This document shows positions 18,963-26,449 of a stretch of DNA of 64,000 nucleotides, in pieces. Under the pieces are notes generated by a model. That model was given only the letters and a program-made list of their open reading frames with translations. It made no database searches and was not told where the DNA came from. The DNA comes from Chryseobacterium contaminans (GTDB taxonomy: Bacteria > Bacteroidota > Bacteroidia > Flavobacteriales > Weeksellaceae). Both the position numbers and the translations under genes were made by a program. Each line of letters begins with the position of its first letter. Within the stretch, counting starts at the first letter, position 1. Location: the NCBI RefSeq assembly GCF_001684955.1, contig NZ_MAYF01000301.1, positions 1 to 64,000 on the forward strand, in the 5' to 3' direction.

Positions 18963-21900
18963 ATGCATCGCTTTTTTATATTTTTATATTATCTGATTTC
19001 CAGAAACAAAATTCTTTCTGCTTTTACAGCATTAGGAATTGCCCTCGTATGTCTTTTCTTTGCTTCTAAGATTAATTTTGAAGAAGATATCAATCAGATC
19101 ATCCCTAAAAATGAAAAATCTGACCTTACGGCAAAAGTCCTTAAACAGCTTAATTTTTCGGATAAGATTATTGTTATCATAGAAAATAAGTCCGGCGAAG
19201 ACAGCTTCCAGCTTTCTGAAACGGCAGATACTTTTTTACAGAAAACAGAGCCTTTACAAAAGTACATAGGTTCTATCCAGGGAAAAGTAAACGATAATGA
19301 AATCTCTGAAACCTTTGATTTTGTGAATCAGAACCTCCCTTTATTCCTCAATGAAAATGATTATAAAGAGATTGAAAGGAAGCTTCAGAAAGACAGCATT
19401 GCCAAGCAGATTGAGGATAATTATATATCTCTGGTTTCTCCTACCAGCCTTGTTACTAAGGAATTCATCAAAAAGGACCCTTTGGGACTGACTTTTTTAG
19501 GAATTAAAAAATTAAACGCTTTAAATATCAGCAAGGATTTCAAACTGGAAGACAGCTATATTGTAACCAAAGACGGCAAAAATCTTCTGCTTTTTATTGA
19601 ACCTAAAAATAAAAGCAACGATACCAAGGCCAATGAAGCTTTTATTGACCAGCTTACTACCATAAAAGACAATCTTAACAAACAGTTCAAAGGAAAAACG
19701 GAGATCAGTTATTTCGGTTCTCCTGTGATTGCGGTAGCCAATGCCAAACAGATTAAAAAAGACATTCAGAATACGGTTGTGATTTCCATGACGGTACTTC
19801 TGGTCCTTCTGATCTATTATTTCAGAAATTTCTTTACCCCAATCATTGTCTTTCTTCCTACAGTTTTCTCTGTTTTACTGGCGTTATTGGTTTTATACTT
19901 TATTAAGGATAAAATTTCTGCCATTTCATTGAGTGTAGGGGCCATCCTTATTGGAATTACCATAGATTATGCACTGCATATTCTTACCCATTACAAACAC
20001 AATAATAATATTGAGGAGCTTTATAAAGAAATTACCCAGCCCATTATATTAAGTAGTGCCACTACTGCGGTTTCCTTTCTATGCCTGGTATTTGTGCGTT
20101 CTGAAGCCTTAAAGGATCTGGGACTTTTTGCTGCCATTACAGTTATTTTATCGTCCATTACGGCATTAATTATTGTTCCTCAGCTTTATAAGCCAAAACA
20201 TTCTGAAGAAAAGCTTAATACCAATTTTATTGATAGAATCGGTTCTTATCCGTACGAAAAAAACAAGCCTTTGATTATTGGCTGTTCTGTTATCATCCTG
20301 GCATGTTTATTTGGATTCAGGCATGTAGGTTTTAATGAAGATATTGGAGATCTGAACTACATTCCAAAGGAAATGAAAATCAGTGAGGCCAAACTTCAAA
20401 AGCTTTCAGATATTACTTCAAAATCCATTTACACGATTTCTTATGGAAGTTCTGAAGAGCAGGCTCTGGCCAGAAACTCTCAATTAAACACTTTCCTGGA
20501 ACAGGAGAAAAAAGACGGTAAAATTCTTAGCTATAACTCGATTGGAAACATTGTTCTGTCTGAGAAAGATCAGCAAAAGAAAATTAAGGACTGGGAAAAC
20601 TTCTGGAATGACAGTAAAAAGAATCAAACTGTTTCTGAGCTCATCAGTAACGGAAATAAATTCGGGTTCAACAGCTCTGCTTTTGACAATTTCAATGAGG
20701 TTTTAAATAAAAACTACTCTACATTAGGTATCAAAGACTATGAAAAAGTGAAAGCACTTCAGCTTTCAGAGTTCATGAGCAATGAAAATGGTTTTTATAC
20801 GGTTTCCAATGTAGTAAAGGTTGACGAGAGCAAAAGAGACGCCTTCATCAAGGATATTGAAAAGAAGCATGATGCCATTGCAATTGACCGTCAGCAGATG
20901 AATGAAAACTTTTTAGGCTTATTAAAAAGAGACTTCAATACGCTGATCAATTATTCTCTTCTGGCTATTATTTTAACCATTATTGTCTTCTTCAGAAATT
21001 TCGAACTGACGGTTCTTACCATGTTTCCTATTGTTCTGACAGGAGTGGTAACCGCCGGAATTTTATATTTCTTAGGACTGGAATTAAATATTTTCAGTAC
21101 AGTAGTTTGTACACTGGTCTTCGGAGTTGGAGATGATTTCAGCATTTTCCTTACGCAGGCAATGCAAAAGGAGCATACCACAGGAAAGAATGAACTTCCT
21201 ACTTACAGAACATCTATTATTTTAGCAGTATTCACAACCATTTTATCCATTGGATCATTAATTTTTGCAAAACATCCTGCTTTACATTCATTGGCTTTGG
21301 TGGCTTTAATCGGAATGTTCTCCGTGATTATCATTACTTCTACCTTATACCCTTTCTGGTTCAGGTTATTGATTACCAATAGAGCGAAAAAAGGACTTTC
21401 ACCAATAACATTCAGGCTTTTTATTATATCTGTATTTTCTTTTTTATATTATGGACTTGGAGGGCTGATATTTTCAGCTATAGGAAGCTTCTTTGTGAAA
21501 AACTCAAAGGGCAAAACGTTGAATATTATCAAACTTATTTTAGCTAAATTTTTAACTTCTGTTCTGTATTCGAATCCATTTGTAAAGAAGAAGGTCATTA
21601 CAAATCCGAATGAAGATTTCAGCAAACCAGCTGTTATTATTGCCAATCACACCTCTTTTCTGGACACGTTGGCCATTGCAATGGCTACCCATAAGATCAT
21701 TTATTTAGTGAACGACTGGGTGTATAAATCTCCTGTATTTGGAAAACTGGTAAGAGCGCTGGGTTTTTATCCGGTTTCTCAAGGTATAGAAAATGGAATG
21801 GATAAATTGAAGGAAAAAATTGCACAAGGCTATTCTTTGGTAGTTTTCCCTGAAGCAGAACGTTCTTATTCCAATGATGTGAAGAGATTCCATAAAGGAG

Positions 21901-22616
21901 CATTCTATCTTGCCGAACAGTTTGAGCTGGATGTTCTTCCGTTGTATATTCACGGAAATTCTGAAGTACTTCCGAAAGGCGACTTCATTATTTATGATGG
22001 AAGCATCACGGTAAAAGTGGGTGACAGAATCAGTAAGGATGATCTGAGCTTTGGTAAAAATTATTCCGAAAGAACAAAAAAGATCAACGCTTACTACAGA
22101 GAAGAGTTTGCTAAGTTGAGAGAAGAGATAGAGGACGAAAATTATTTTAAAAAGCAGCTATTCTTAAGCTATCTATATAAGGATAATGAAGTGGTAACAG
22201 AAGTAAAAAAAGATTTCAATGCTAATAAATCGGTTTACTTTGAATTGAATAAACATATTGCGGATGACGCCAATATTCTGCATATTGCGGATGATTTTGG
22301 ACAGAAAGATGCTTTATTAACCCTTTATCAAGCCAGTAGAAGAGTTTTCTCATGGATCAGGAATGAAGATAAGAGAGCAATAGCAGCCCATAACTATCTG
22401 GTAAAAAGAAGGAAGATCAATTATATAAAAGATCTGTCTGAAATTAATAAAAAGATTGATGCTCTTCTGATTTCTGATGACCGTTTTGATCTCAGCGAAA
22501 TCAAGAATCTTCCTGAAACCATCATTTTCATCAATACCAGAAACAAGACGGTAGAAAGTGAAAATCACACATTAAAATTCGGTTCTGAATCATTAAAAGT
22601 ATTTAAAACTGAATAA
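18963..22616 (+). CDS. MMPL/RND-type exporter fused to a PlsC-like acyltransferase and a C-terminal methyltransferase-like domain
   Basis: 1217 aa. Residues 1-810 form an RND/MMPL transporter: one helix, a large periplasmic domain, five helices (about 265-405), then the same again (about 660-805). The second half contains a GDDFSIFL helix typical of the family. Residues about 870-1060 form a lysophosphatidate-type acyltransferase with NHTSFLD (the NHx4D catalytic motif) and FPEAERS as substrate-binding motif. The last 150 residues contain ILHIADDFGQKDALLTLYQASR and look like a shortened Rossmann/methyltransferase-like domain without a clear SAM-binding loop. Such trifunctional proteins occur in flexirubin and aryl-polyene clusters and probably move or attach the lipid-like product across the inner membrane. 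It is the first gene of the dar operon. Confidence 0.88.
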   Translation: MHRFFIFLYYLISRNKILSAFTALGIALVCLFFASKINFEEDINQIIPKNEKSDLTAKVLKQLNFSDKIIVIIENKSGEDSFQLSETADTFLQKTEPLQKYIGSIQGKVNDNEISETFDFVNQNLPLFLNENDYKEIERKLQKDSIAKQIEDNYISLVSPTSLVTKEFIKKDPLGLTFLGIKKLNALNISKDFKLEDSYIVTKDGKNLLLFIEPKNKSNDTKANEAFIDQLTTIKDNLNKQFKGKTEISYFGSPVIAVANAKQIKKDIQNTVVISMTVLLVLLIYYFRNFFTPIIVFLPTVFSVLLALLVLYFIKDKISAISLSVGAILIGITIDYALHILTHYKHNNNIEELYKEITQPIILSSATTAVSFLCLVFVRSEALKDLGLFAAITVILSSITALIIVPQLYKPKHSEEKLNTNFIDRIGSYPYEKNKPLIIGCSVIILACLFGFRHVGFNEDIGDLNYIPKEMKISEAKLQKLSDITSKSIYTISYGSSEEQALARNSQLNTFLEQEKKDGKILSYNSIGNIVLSEKDQQKKIKDWENFWNDSKKNQTVSELISNGNKFGFNSSAFDNFNEVLNKNYSTLGIKDYEKVKALQLSEFMSNENGFYTVSNVVKVDESKRDAFIKDIEKKHDAIAIDRQQMNENFLGLLKRDFNTLINYSLLAIILTIIVFFRNFELTVLTMFPIVLTGVVTAGILYFLGLELNIFSTVVCTLVFGVGDDFSIFLTQAMQKEHTTGKNELPTYRTSIILAVFTTILSIGSLIFAKHPALHSLALVALIGMFSVIIITSTLYPFWFRLLITNRAKKGLSPITFRLFIISVFSFLYYGLGGLIFSAIGSFFVKNSKGKTLNIIKLILAKFLTSVLYSNPFVKKKVITNPNEDFSKPAVIIANHTSFLDTLAIAMATHKIIYLVNDWVYKSPVFGKLVRALGFYPVSQGIENGMDKLKEKIAQGYSLVVFPEAERSYSNDVKRFHKGAFYLAEQFELDVLPLYIHGNSEVLPKGDFIIYDGSITVKVGDRISKDDLSFGKNYSERTKKINAYYREEFAKLREEIEDENYFKKQLFLSYLYKDNEVVTEVKKDFNANKSVYFELNKHIADDANILHIADDFGQKDALLTLYQASRRVFSWIRNEDKRAIAAHNYLVKRRKINYIKDLSEINKKIDALLISDDRFDLSEIKNLPETIIFINTRNKTVESENHTLKFGSESLKVFKTE

Positions 22617-22658
22617 TACATATGAAAAACATATTTTTGTAAACACTAAAAAGATTCC

Positions 22659-23573
22659 ATGAAAAAGAATATACTTGTCATATATTATTCTCAAACCGGC
22701 CAACTGGAGGATATTGTGAGAAATATTGCCAAGCCTTTTGAAGCCCAAAAGGAAGAATATGATGTTACCTTTTACAATATCAAGTTAAAGGAAGACTTTC
22801 CTTTTCCCTGGCCAAGTGATGTTTTTTTCAACACCTTCCCGGAATCTTATTTACAAATACCTAAGGAAATTGTACCTCCTTCAGAAGAAATATTGAGCAA
22901 AAAGTATGACCTCATCCTGTTCGGGTATCAGGTATGGTATCTCACGCCATCTATCCCGATTATTTCATTTCTGAAAAGTGGCTATGCAGAACAAATCTTA
23001 AAGGACACACCTGTAGTTACTATTTCCGGAACCCGAAATATGTGGATGCTTTCCCAGGAAAAGCTGAAAGTATATTTAAGAGATTTAAAAGCCAAACTTG
23101 TTGGAAACATTGCATTAGTAGACAGACATGATAATTATACCAGTGTACTGACGATTCTTCGCTGGTTAACCACAGGGCAAAAGGAGAAATCCGGTATGCT
23201 TCCCGCAGCTGGAGTTTCAGATGAAGAAATTACAGGTTCGGTAAAATATGGAACAATCATCGAAAAGCATTTTAAAAACAATGATCTGGAAAATTTACAA
23301 CCGGATCTTGTAAAAAATGGAGCTATTGAAATCCGTCCGTTTTTAGTGCGTGTAGAAAAGGTTGGGAACAAGATTTTCACAGTATGGTCTCATCTGATTA
23401 TCAAGAAAAAAGAGAAACGTCCATTGCTGATAAAATTCTTTAAGGTATATTTGATGGCAGCGATATGGATTATCTCACCTGTCGTTTTGGTGTTACACCT
23501 GCTTACAACCCCTATATTTTGGTTTAAAAGACAAAAACAAAAAAGATATTTACAAGGAATTAATTTAAAATAG
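22659..23573 (+). CDS. darA: Dialkylresorcinol condensing enzyme DarA
   Basis: 304 aa. The N-terminal 170 residues have a flavodoxin-like layout: NILVIYYSQTGQLEDIV phosphate-loop-like start, then YDLILFGYQVWYLTPSIPI and TPVVTISGTRNMW. The C-terminus has one or two hydrophobic segments (about 265-290) that may anchor it to the membrane. In dialkylresorcinol pathways DarA condenses a beta-ketoacyl thioester with a second acyl unit to give the cyclic precursor of the 2,5-dialkylresorcinol, the alcohol half of flexirubin. It lies between the MMPL fusion gene and darB, with a 1-nt gap to darB, so all three are one operon. Assignment rests on recognisable family sequence plus the darB partner. Confidence 0.88.
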   Translation: MKKNILVIYYSQTGQLEDIVRNIAKPFEAQKEEYDVTFYNIKLKEDFPFPWPSDVFFNTFPESYLQIPKEIVPPSEEILSKKYDLILFGYQVWYLTPSIPIISFLKSGYAEQILKDTPVVTISGTRNMWMLSQEKLKVYLRDLKAKLVGNIALVDRHDNYTSVLTILRWLTTGQKEKSGMLPAAGVSDEEITGSVKYGTIIEKHFKNNDLENLQPDLVKNGAIEIRPFLVRVEKVGNKIFTVWSHLIIKKKEKRPLLIKFFKVYLMAAIWIISPVVLVLHLLTTPIFWFKRQKQKRYLQGINLK

Positions 23574-23574
23574 A

Positions 23575-24714
23575 ATGTACGACGTATTTATAACAAAAGC
23601 TTCAAAATTTTTACCCAATGAACCGGTAGCAAATGATGAAATGGAAACATATCTGGGGCTTATCAATGACGCACCTTCTAAAGCCAGATCACTTATTTTA
23701 AGAAATAATAAAATCACTACAAGATATTACGCTTTAGATAAAGAAGGAAATCCTACGCATACCAATGCACAGCTTACCGCAAAAGCCATTGAAGGACTTT
23801 TTGATGAGAACTTCAAAAAAGAAGATATGAAGTTATTATCGGTAGGAACTACTTCTCCCGATCAGATCCAACCTTCACACGCTTCTATGGTTCACGGTGA
23901 ACTGAATATTGGAAAATCTATTGAAATCAATACTGCAACCGGACTGTGTAACTCAGGGATGAATGCTCTAAACTATGGATTCCTTTCTGTAAGAGCTGGT
24001 GTACAGGAAAGTGCTGTATGTGCTGGCTCTGAAAGAATGTCTGCATGGATGACAGCTGATAAATTCAATCACGAAGCGGAAAATTTAAAATTACTGGAAG
24101 AAAGACCGATTATTGCTTTTAAAAGAGAATTCCTGAGATGGATGCTTTCTGACGGAGCAGGTGCTTTCCTATTAGAAAATAAACCGAGAGAAAACGGAAT
24201 CTCTTTAAAAGTAGAATTCATTGATTTCTATTCCTACGCTCACGAAATCGAAGCATGTATGTATGCAGGATGCGAAAAGCAGGAAGATGGAAGCTTAAAA
24301 TCATGGGCAGATTACCCATCTGATTCCTGGTTGAAAGACTCTATTTTTGCTATTAAACAGGACACGAAAATCCTTGACAAATACATCCTTGTAAAAGGAG
24401 CGGAAAGCTTAAGAGCTTCTTTCGATAAACATAATCTTGATCCTGCAAAAATTGACCATGTATTGGCTCACATCTCTTCAGGATACTTCAAAGATGGATT
24501 GAAAGAGGAATTCGCTAAAAAAGGAATGGATTTCCCTGCTGAAAAATGGTTCTACAACCTTTCAAGTATTGGAAATATCGGTGCCGGATCTATCTTCGTC
24601 GCATTAGAAGAACTAATGAACTCCGGAACATTGAAAAAAGGAGAAAAAGTACTTCTTTGTGTTCCTGAGAGTGGAAGATTTGCCTATTCTTGTTCTTTAT
24701 TAACGGTCTGCTAA
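23575..24714 (+). CDS. darB: Beta-ketoacyl-ACP synthase III-like DarB
   Basis: 379 aa, thiolase-fold KAS III family. The Cys-His-Asn triad is visible: C125 in NTATGLCNSGMNAL, H299 in VLAHISSGYF and N334 in SSIGNIGAGS. DarB supplies or condenses the beta-ketoacyl chain with DarA in dialkylresorcinol formation. The C-terminal EKVLLCVPESGRFAYS is normal for the family. Its TAA stop overlaps the ATG of the next gene (TAATG), indicating translational coupling to the hot-dog protein. Only the KAS III-type enzyme of this cluster sits here; the FabF-type ketosynthases for the polyene are about 10 kb away. No separate darC-type aromatase follows. Confidence 0.9.
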   Translation: MYDVFITKASKFLPNEPVANDEMETYLGLINDAPSKARSLILRNNKITTRYYALDKEGNPTHTNAQLTAKAIEGLFDENFKKEDMKLLSVGTTSPDQIQPSHASMVHGELNIGKSIEINTATGLCNSGMNALNYGFLSVRAGVQESAVCAGSERMSAWMTADKFNHEAENLKLLEERPIIAFKREFLRWMLSDGAGAFLLENKPRENGISLKVEFIDFYSYAHEIEACMYAGCEKQEDGSLKSWADYPSDSWLKDSIFAIKQDTKILDKYILVKGAESLRASFDKHNLDPAKIDHVLAHISSGYFKDGLKEEFAKKGMDFPAEKWFYNLSSIGNIGAGSIFVALEELMNSGTLKKGEKVLLCVPESGRFAYSCSLLTVC

Positions 24715-25145
24715 TGGAAAACAGACTGCCAACATCCGATACAGATTTTGTACAAAGTCTCATCCCGCAACGTGCCCCGTTTGTAATGGTACACGAGTTG
24801 TCAGAATATTCTGAAAACCATCTTATTTCCGGATTTGAAATAAAAGAAGACAACCTTTTTGTTCATGAAGGATCTTTTCAGGCTTCCGGACTTATTGAAC
24901 ATCAGGCACAAAGTGTAGCCCTTCATACAGGATACAAATACTATCTGCTTGGAAAAGACGCTCCAACAGGATATATTGGAGCCATCAAATCCTTTGAAGC
25001 TGAAGTATTGCCTAAAGTTGGAGATCAACTGAAATCTGAGGTAACCATCCTCAATGAAGTAATGGGAGTAACACTTGTAGACATTGTTACCAAATTAAAC
25101 GGTGAAGTGATTGCAAAATCTCAAATGAAAACCGCTGTAAAATAA
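24714..25145 (+). CDS. Hot-dog fold 3-hydroxyacyl-ACP dehydratase-like protein (first of a tandem pair)
   Basis: 143 aa from the ATG at 24714, which overlaps the darB stop. FabA/FabZ-like start FVQSLIPQRAPFVMVHEL, then LFVHEGSFQASGLIEHQAQSVALHTGY, equivalent to the FabZ region with catalytic Glu (SGLIEHQAQ). The usual catalytic GHFPxxP is not present: the sequence has FVHEGSFQASG. It probably belongs to the ApeP-type dehydratase-like proteins of aryl-polyene clusters. It may act on the DarA/DarB intermediates or serve as a subunit with the next gene product, which is similar. Whether it is catalytic is uncertain. Confidence 0.75.
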   Translation: MENRLPTSDTDFVQSLIPQRAPFVMVHELSEYSENHLISGFEIKEDNLFVHEGSFQASGLIEHQAQSVALHTGYKYYLLGKDAPTGYIGAIKSFEAEVLPKVGDQLKSEVTILNEVMGVTLVDIVTKLNGEVIAKSQMKTAVK

Positions 25146-25152
25146 TTTTTTA

Positions 25153-25596
25153 ATGGAAATCAGGGAAGAAAATATCATCAATATACACAACTTTTTACCT
25201 CATCGTGAACCGATGCTGATGGCAGACTATATCCTGGAACTGACCAAGGAAAAAGTAGTGACTTCCTTTGAAATAAAAGATGACAATATCTTTGTTCATA
25301 ACAATGAATTGGCTGAAGCCGGTTTAATTGAAAATCTGGCCCAAACCTGCTCATCCATCCTTGGACAAAGTTTCTTCGAAAATCCGGAAGCAGATACCAA
25401 AGTGATAGGCTTTATCACCAATATCAAAAAGATTGAGATCTTCGGACTTCCAAAAGTAAATGACAAAATCATTTCAAAAGCATCACTGATTTCCCAGTTT
25501 GAAAACATCTGCCACATTTTCTGCGAAACCTTCAATAATGACGAATTGTTGATTAGGGCAGAGATTAACCTGTTTATTCAGGAGGTAAAATCGTAA
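25153..25596 (+). CDS. Hot-dog fold dehydratase-like protein (second of a tandem pair)
   Basis: 147 aa. It is recognisably related to the preceding protein: FLPHREPMLMADYI at the start, IFVHNNELAEAGLIENLAQTCSSI in the centre helix, and GFITNIKKIEIFGLPKVND. The FabZ-like Glu (GLIENLAQ) is kept and the GHFP histidine is missing, as in its neighbour, which suggests a heterodimer or a tandem duplication with shared specialisation. It is the last gene of the dar operon, 7 bp after the preceding stop, and is followed by a terminator at 25618. Homologues have sometimes carried unrelated names in databases; the sequence has no membrane segment and is clearly of the FabZ-like fold. Confidence 0.75.
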   Translation: MEIREENIINIHNFLPHREPMLMADYILELTKEKVVTSFEIKDDNIFVHNNELAEAGLIENLAQTCSSILGQSFFENPEADTKVIGFITNIKKIEIFGLPKVNDKIISKASLISQFENICHIFCETFNNDELLIRAEINLFIQEVKS

Positions 25597-25617
25597 AAAG
25601 AAAGAAAAAGACTATAA

Positions 25618-25640
25618 AAGCTGTACATTTTGTGCAGCTT
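25618..25640 (+). terminator. Terminator of the dar operon
   Basis: Stem AAGCTGTACA / TGTGCAGCTT (one G-T pair) with a 3-nt loop followed by TTTTGTTTTT, 22 bp after the last stop of the operon. Confidence 0.85.
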
Positions 25641-25670
25641 TTTTGTTTTTACAATGATTTCTTTTTGTTT

Positions 25671-25957
25671 TTAACGCTATGATCGCAAAGAAATGCCTAG
25701 TCTTATTTTTTCACGTTCGCAAAGGCGTTGCACTCAGCTAAGACTTCTGCCTGTCTTTGAAAAGGTTATTGCGTGAAGAATGAATAAGTTTCGGCTAAAG
25801 CCAGATGAATTTTATCTCTTTATTTAGGCGGGCTAAAGCCCACCTCTATTGAATTAAAAACTTACACTTCAATCAAAGGTATTCCCTTTGCTGAGTGAAA
25901 CGCCCTTGCGATCGAAAACAACCGCATTTAATAATCCTTTGCGAACTTTGCGTTAAA
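25671..25957. repeat. Direct repeat copy 1 (about 290 bp)
   Basis: It starts at TTAACGCTATGATCGCAAAG and ends at GCGAACTTTGCGTTAAAA. The copy starting at 25971 follows at a spacing of 300 bp and is alignable throughout. Each copy carries an internal pair of palindromes and short direct and inverted motifs such as GATCGCAA/TTGCGATC. Confidence 0.85.
25792..25855. repeat. REP-like double palindrome, copy 1
   Basis: GGCTAAAGCC, 23 bp of A+T-rich sequence, then GGGCTAAAGCCC and ACCTCTATTGAA. The same element recurs at 26096, 56046 and 62072. It is short, non-coding and intergenic at all four sites. Confidence 0.8.
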
Positions 25958-25970
25958 ATCAAATGCTTTT

Positions 25971-26262
25971 TAAACGCCATGATCGCAAGGGAAATCCTTG
26001 GTCTTATTATTTTTTAGTTCGCAAAGGTGTTTCACTTAGCTAAGATCTATCACTATTTTTGAGTAGAGAGTATTGCGTGCAGAATAAATAAGTTTTGGCT
26101 AAAGCCAAACGAATTTTATCTCTTTATTTAGGCGGGCTAAAGCCCACCTCTATTGAAATAAAAACTCACACGTCAATCAAAGGTATTCCCTTTGCTGAGT
26201 GAAACATCCTTGCGATCGAAATTAACCATATTTACATAATCATTTGCGAACTTTGCGTTATA
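25971..26262. repeat. Direct repeat copy 2 (about 290 bp)
   Basis: Second copy of the 25671 repeat, beginning TAAACGCCATGATCGCAAGG and ending GCGAACTTTGCGTTATAA. It differs by scattered substitutions and small indels, so the duplication is not very recent. Confidence 0.85.
26096..26158. repeat. REP-like double palindrome, copy 2
   Basis: GGCTAAAGCC and GGGCTAAAGCCC pair in the same spacing as copy 1, followed by ACCTCTATTGAA. Confidence 0.8.
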
Positions 26263-26401
26263 ACAAATTTCTCCAAAATAATCGTGTCCATTTGTGGAAT
26301 TATTTGTGATATTCGTGTTAAAACAGCGGCATATTTCACGTGAAACATTCTACAATACTGTGAAACATTCACTATCAGACAAATACCTTATTTAAACAAA
26401 A

Positions 26402-26427
26402 AAAGTGGAACATTTCTGCCCCACTTT
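26402..26427 (-). terminator. Terminator of the M16 peptidase gene
   Basis: Stem AAAGTGG / CCACTTT followed on the minus strand by TTTTGTTTAAA, 23 bp beyond the peptidase stop. Confidence 0.7.
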
Positions 26428-26449
26428 ACCTATTATTAAAACTAAAATA

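Larger units (their letters stand above)
25597..26449. other. Non-coding repeat-rich interval
   Basis: 853 bp between the dar operon and the convergent M16 peptidase gene hold two terminators and two imperfect direct repeats of about 300 bp, each with a palindromic GGCTAAAGCC element. No credible coding sequence was found. Confidence 0.8.

Noticed and set aside
25671..26262. Tandem repeats considered as a CRISPR array
   Set aside because: Only two long imperfect copies with no short spacers of unique sequence and no cas genes nearby.
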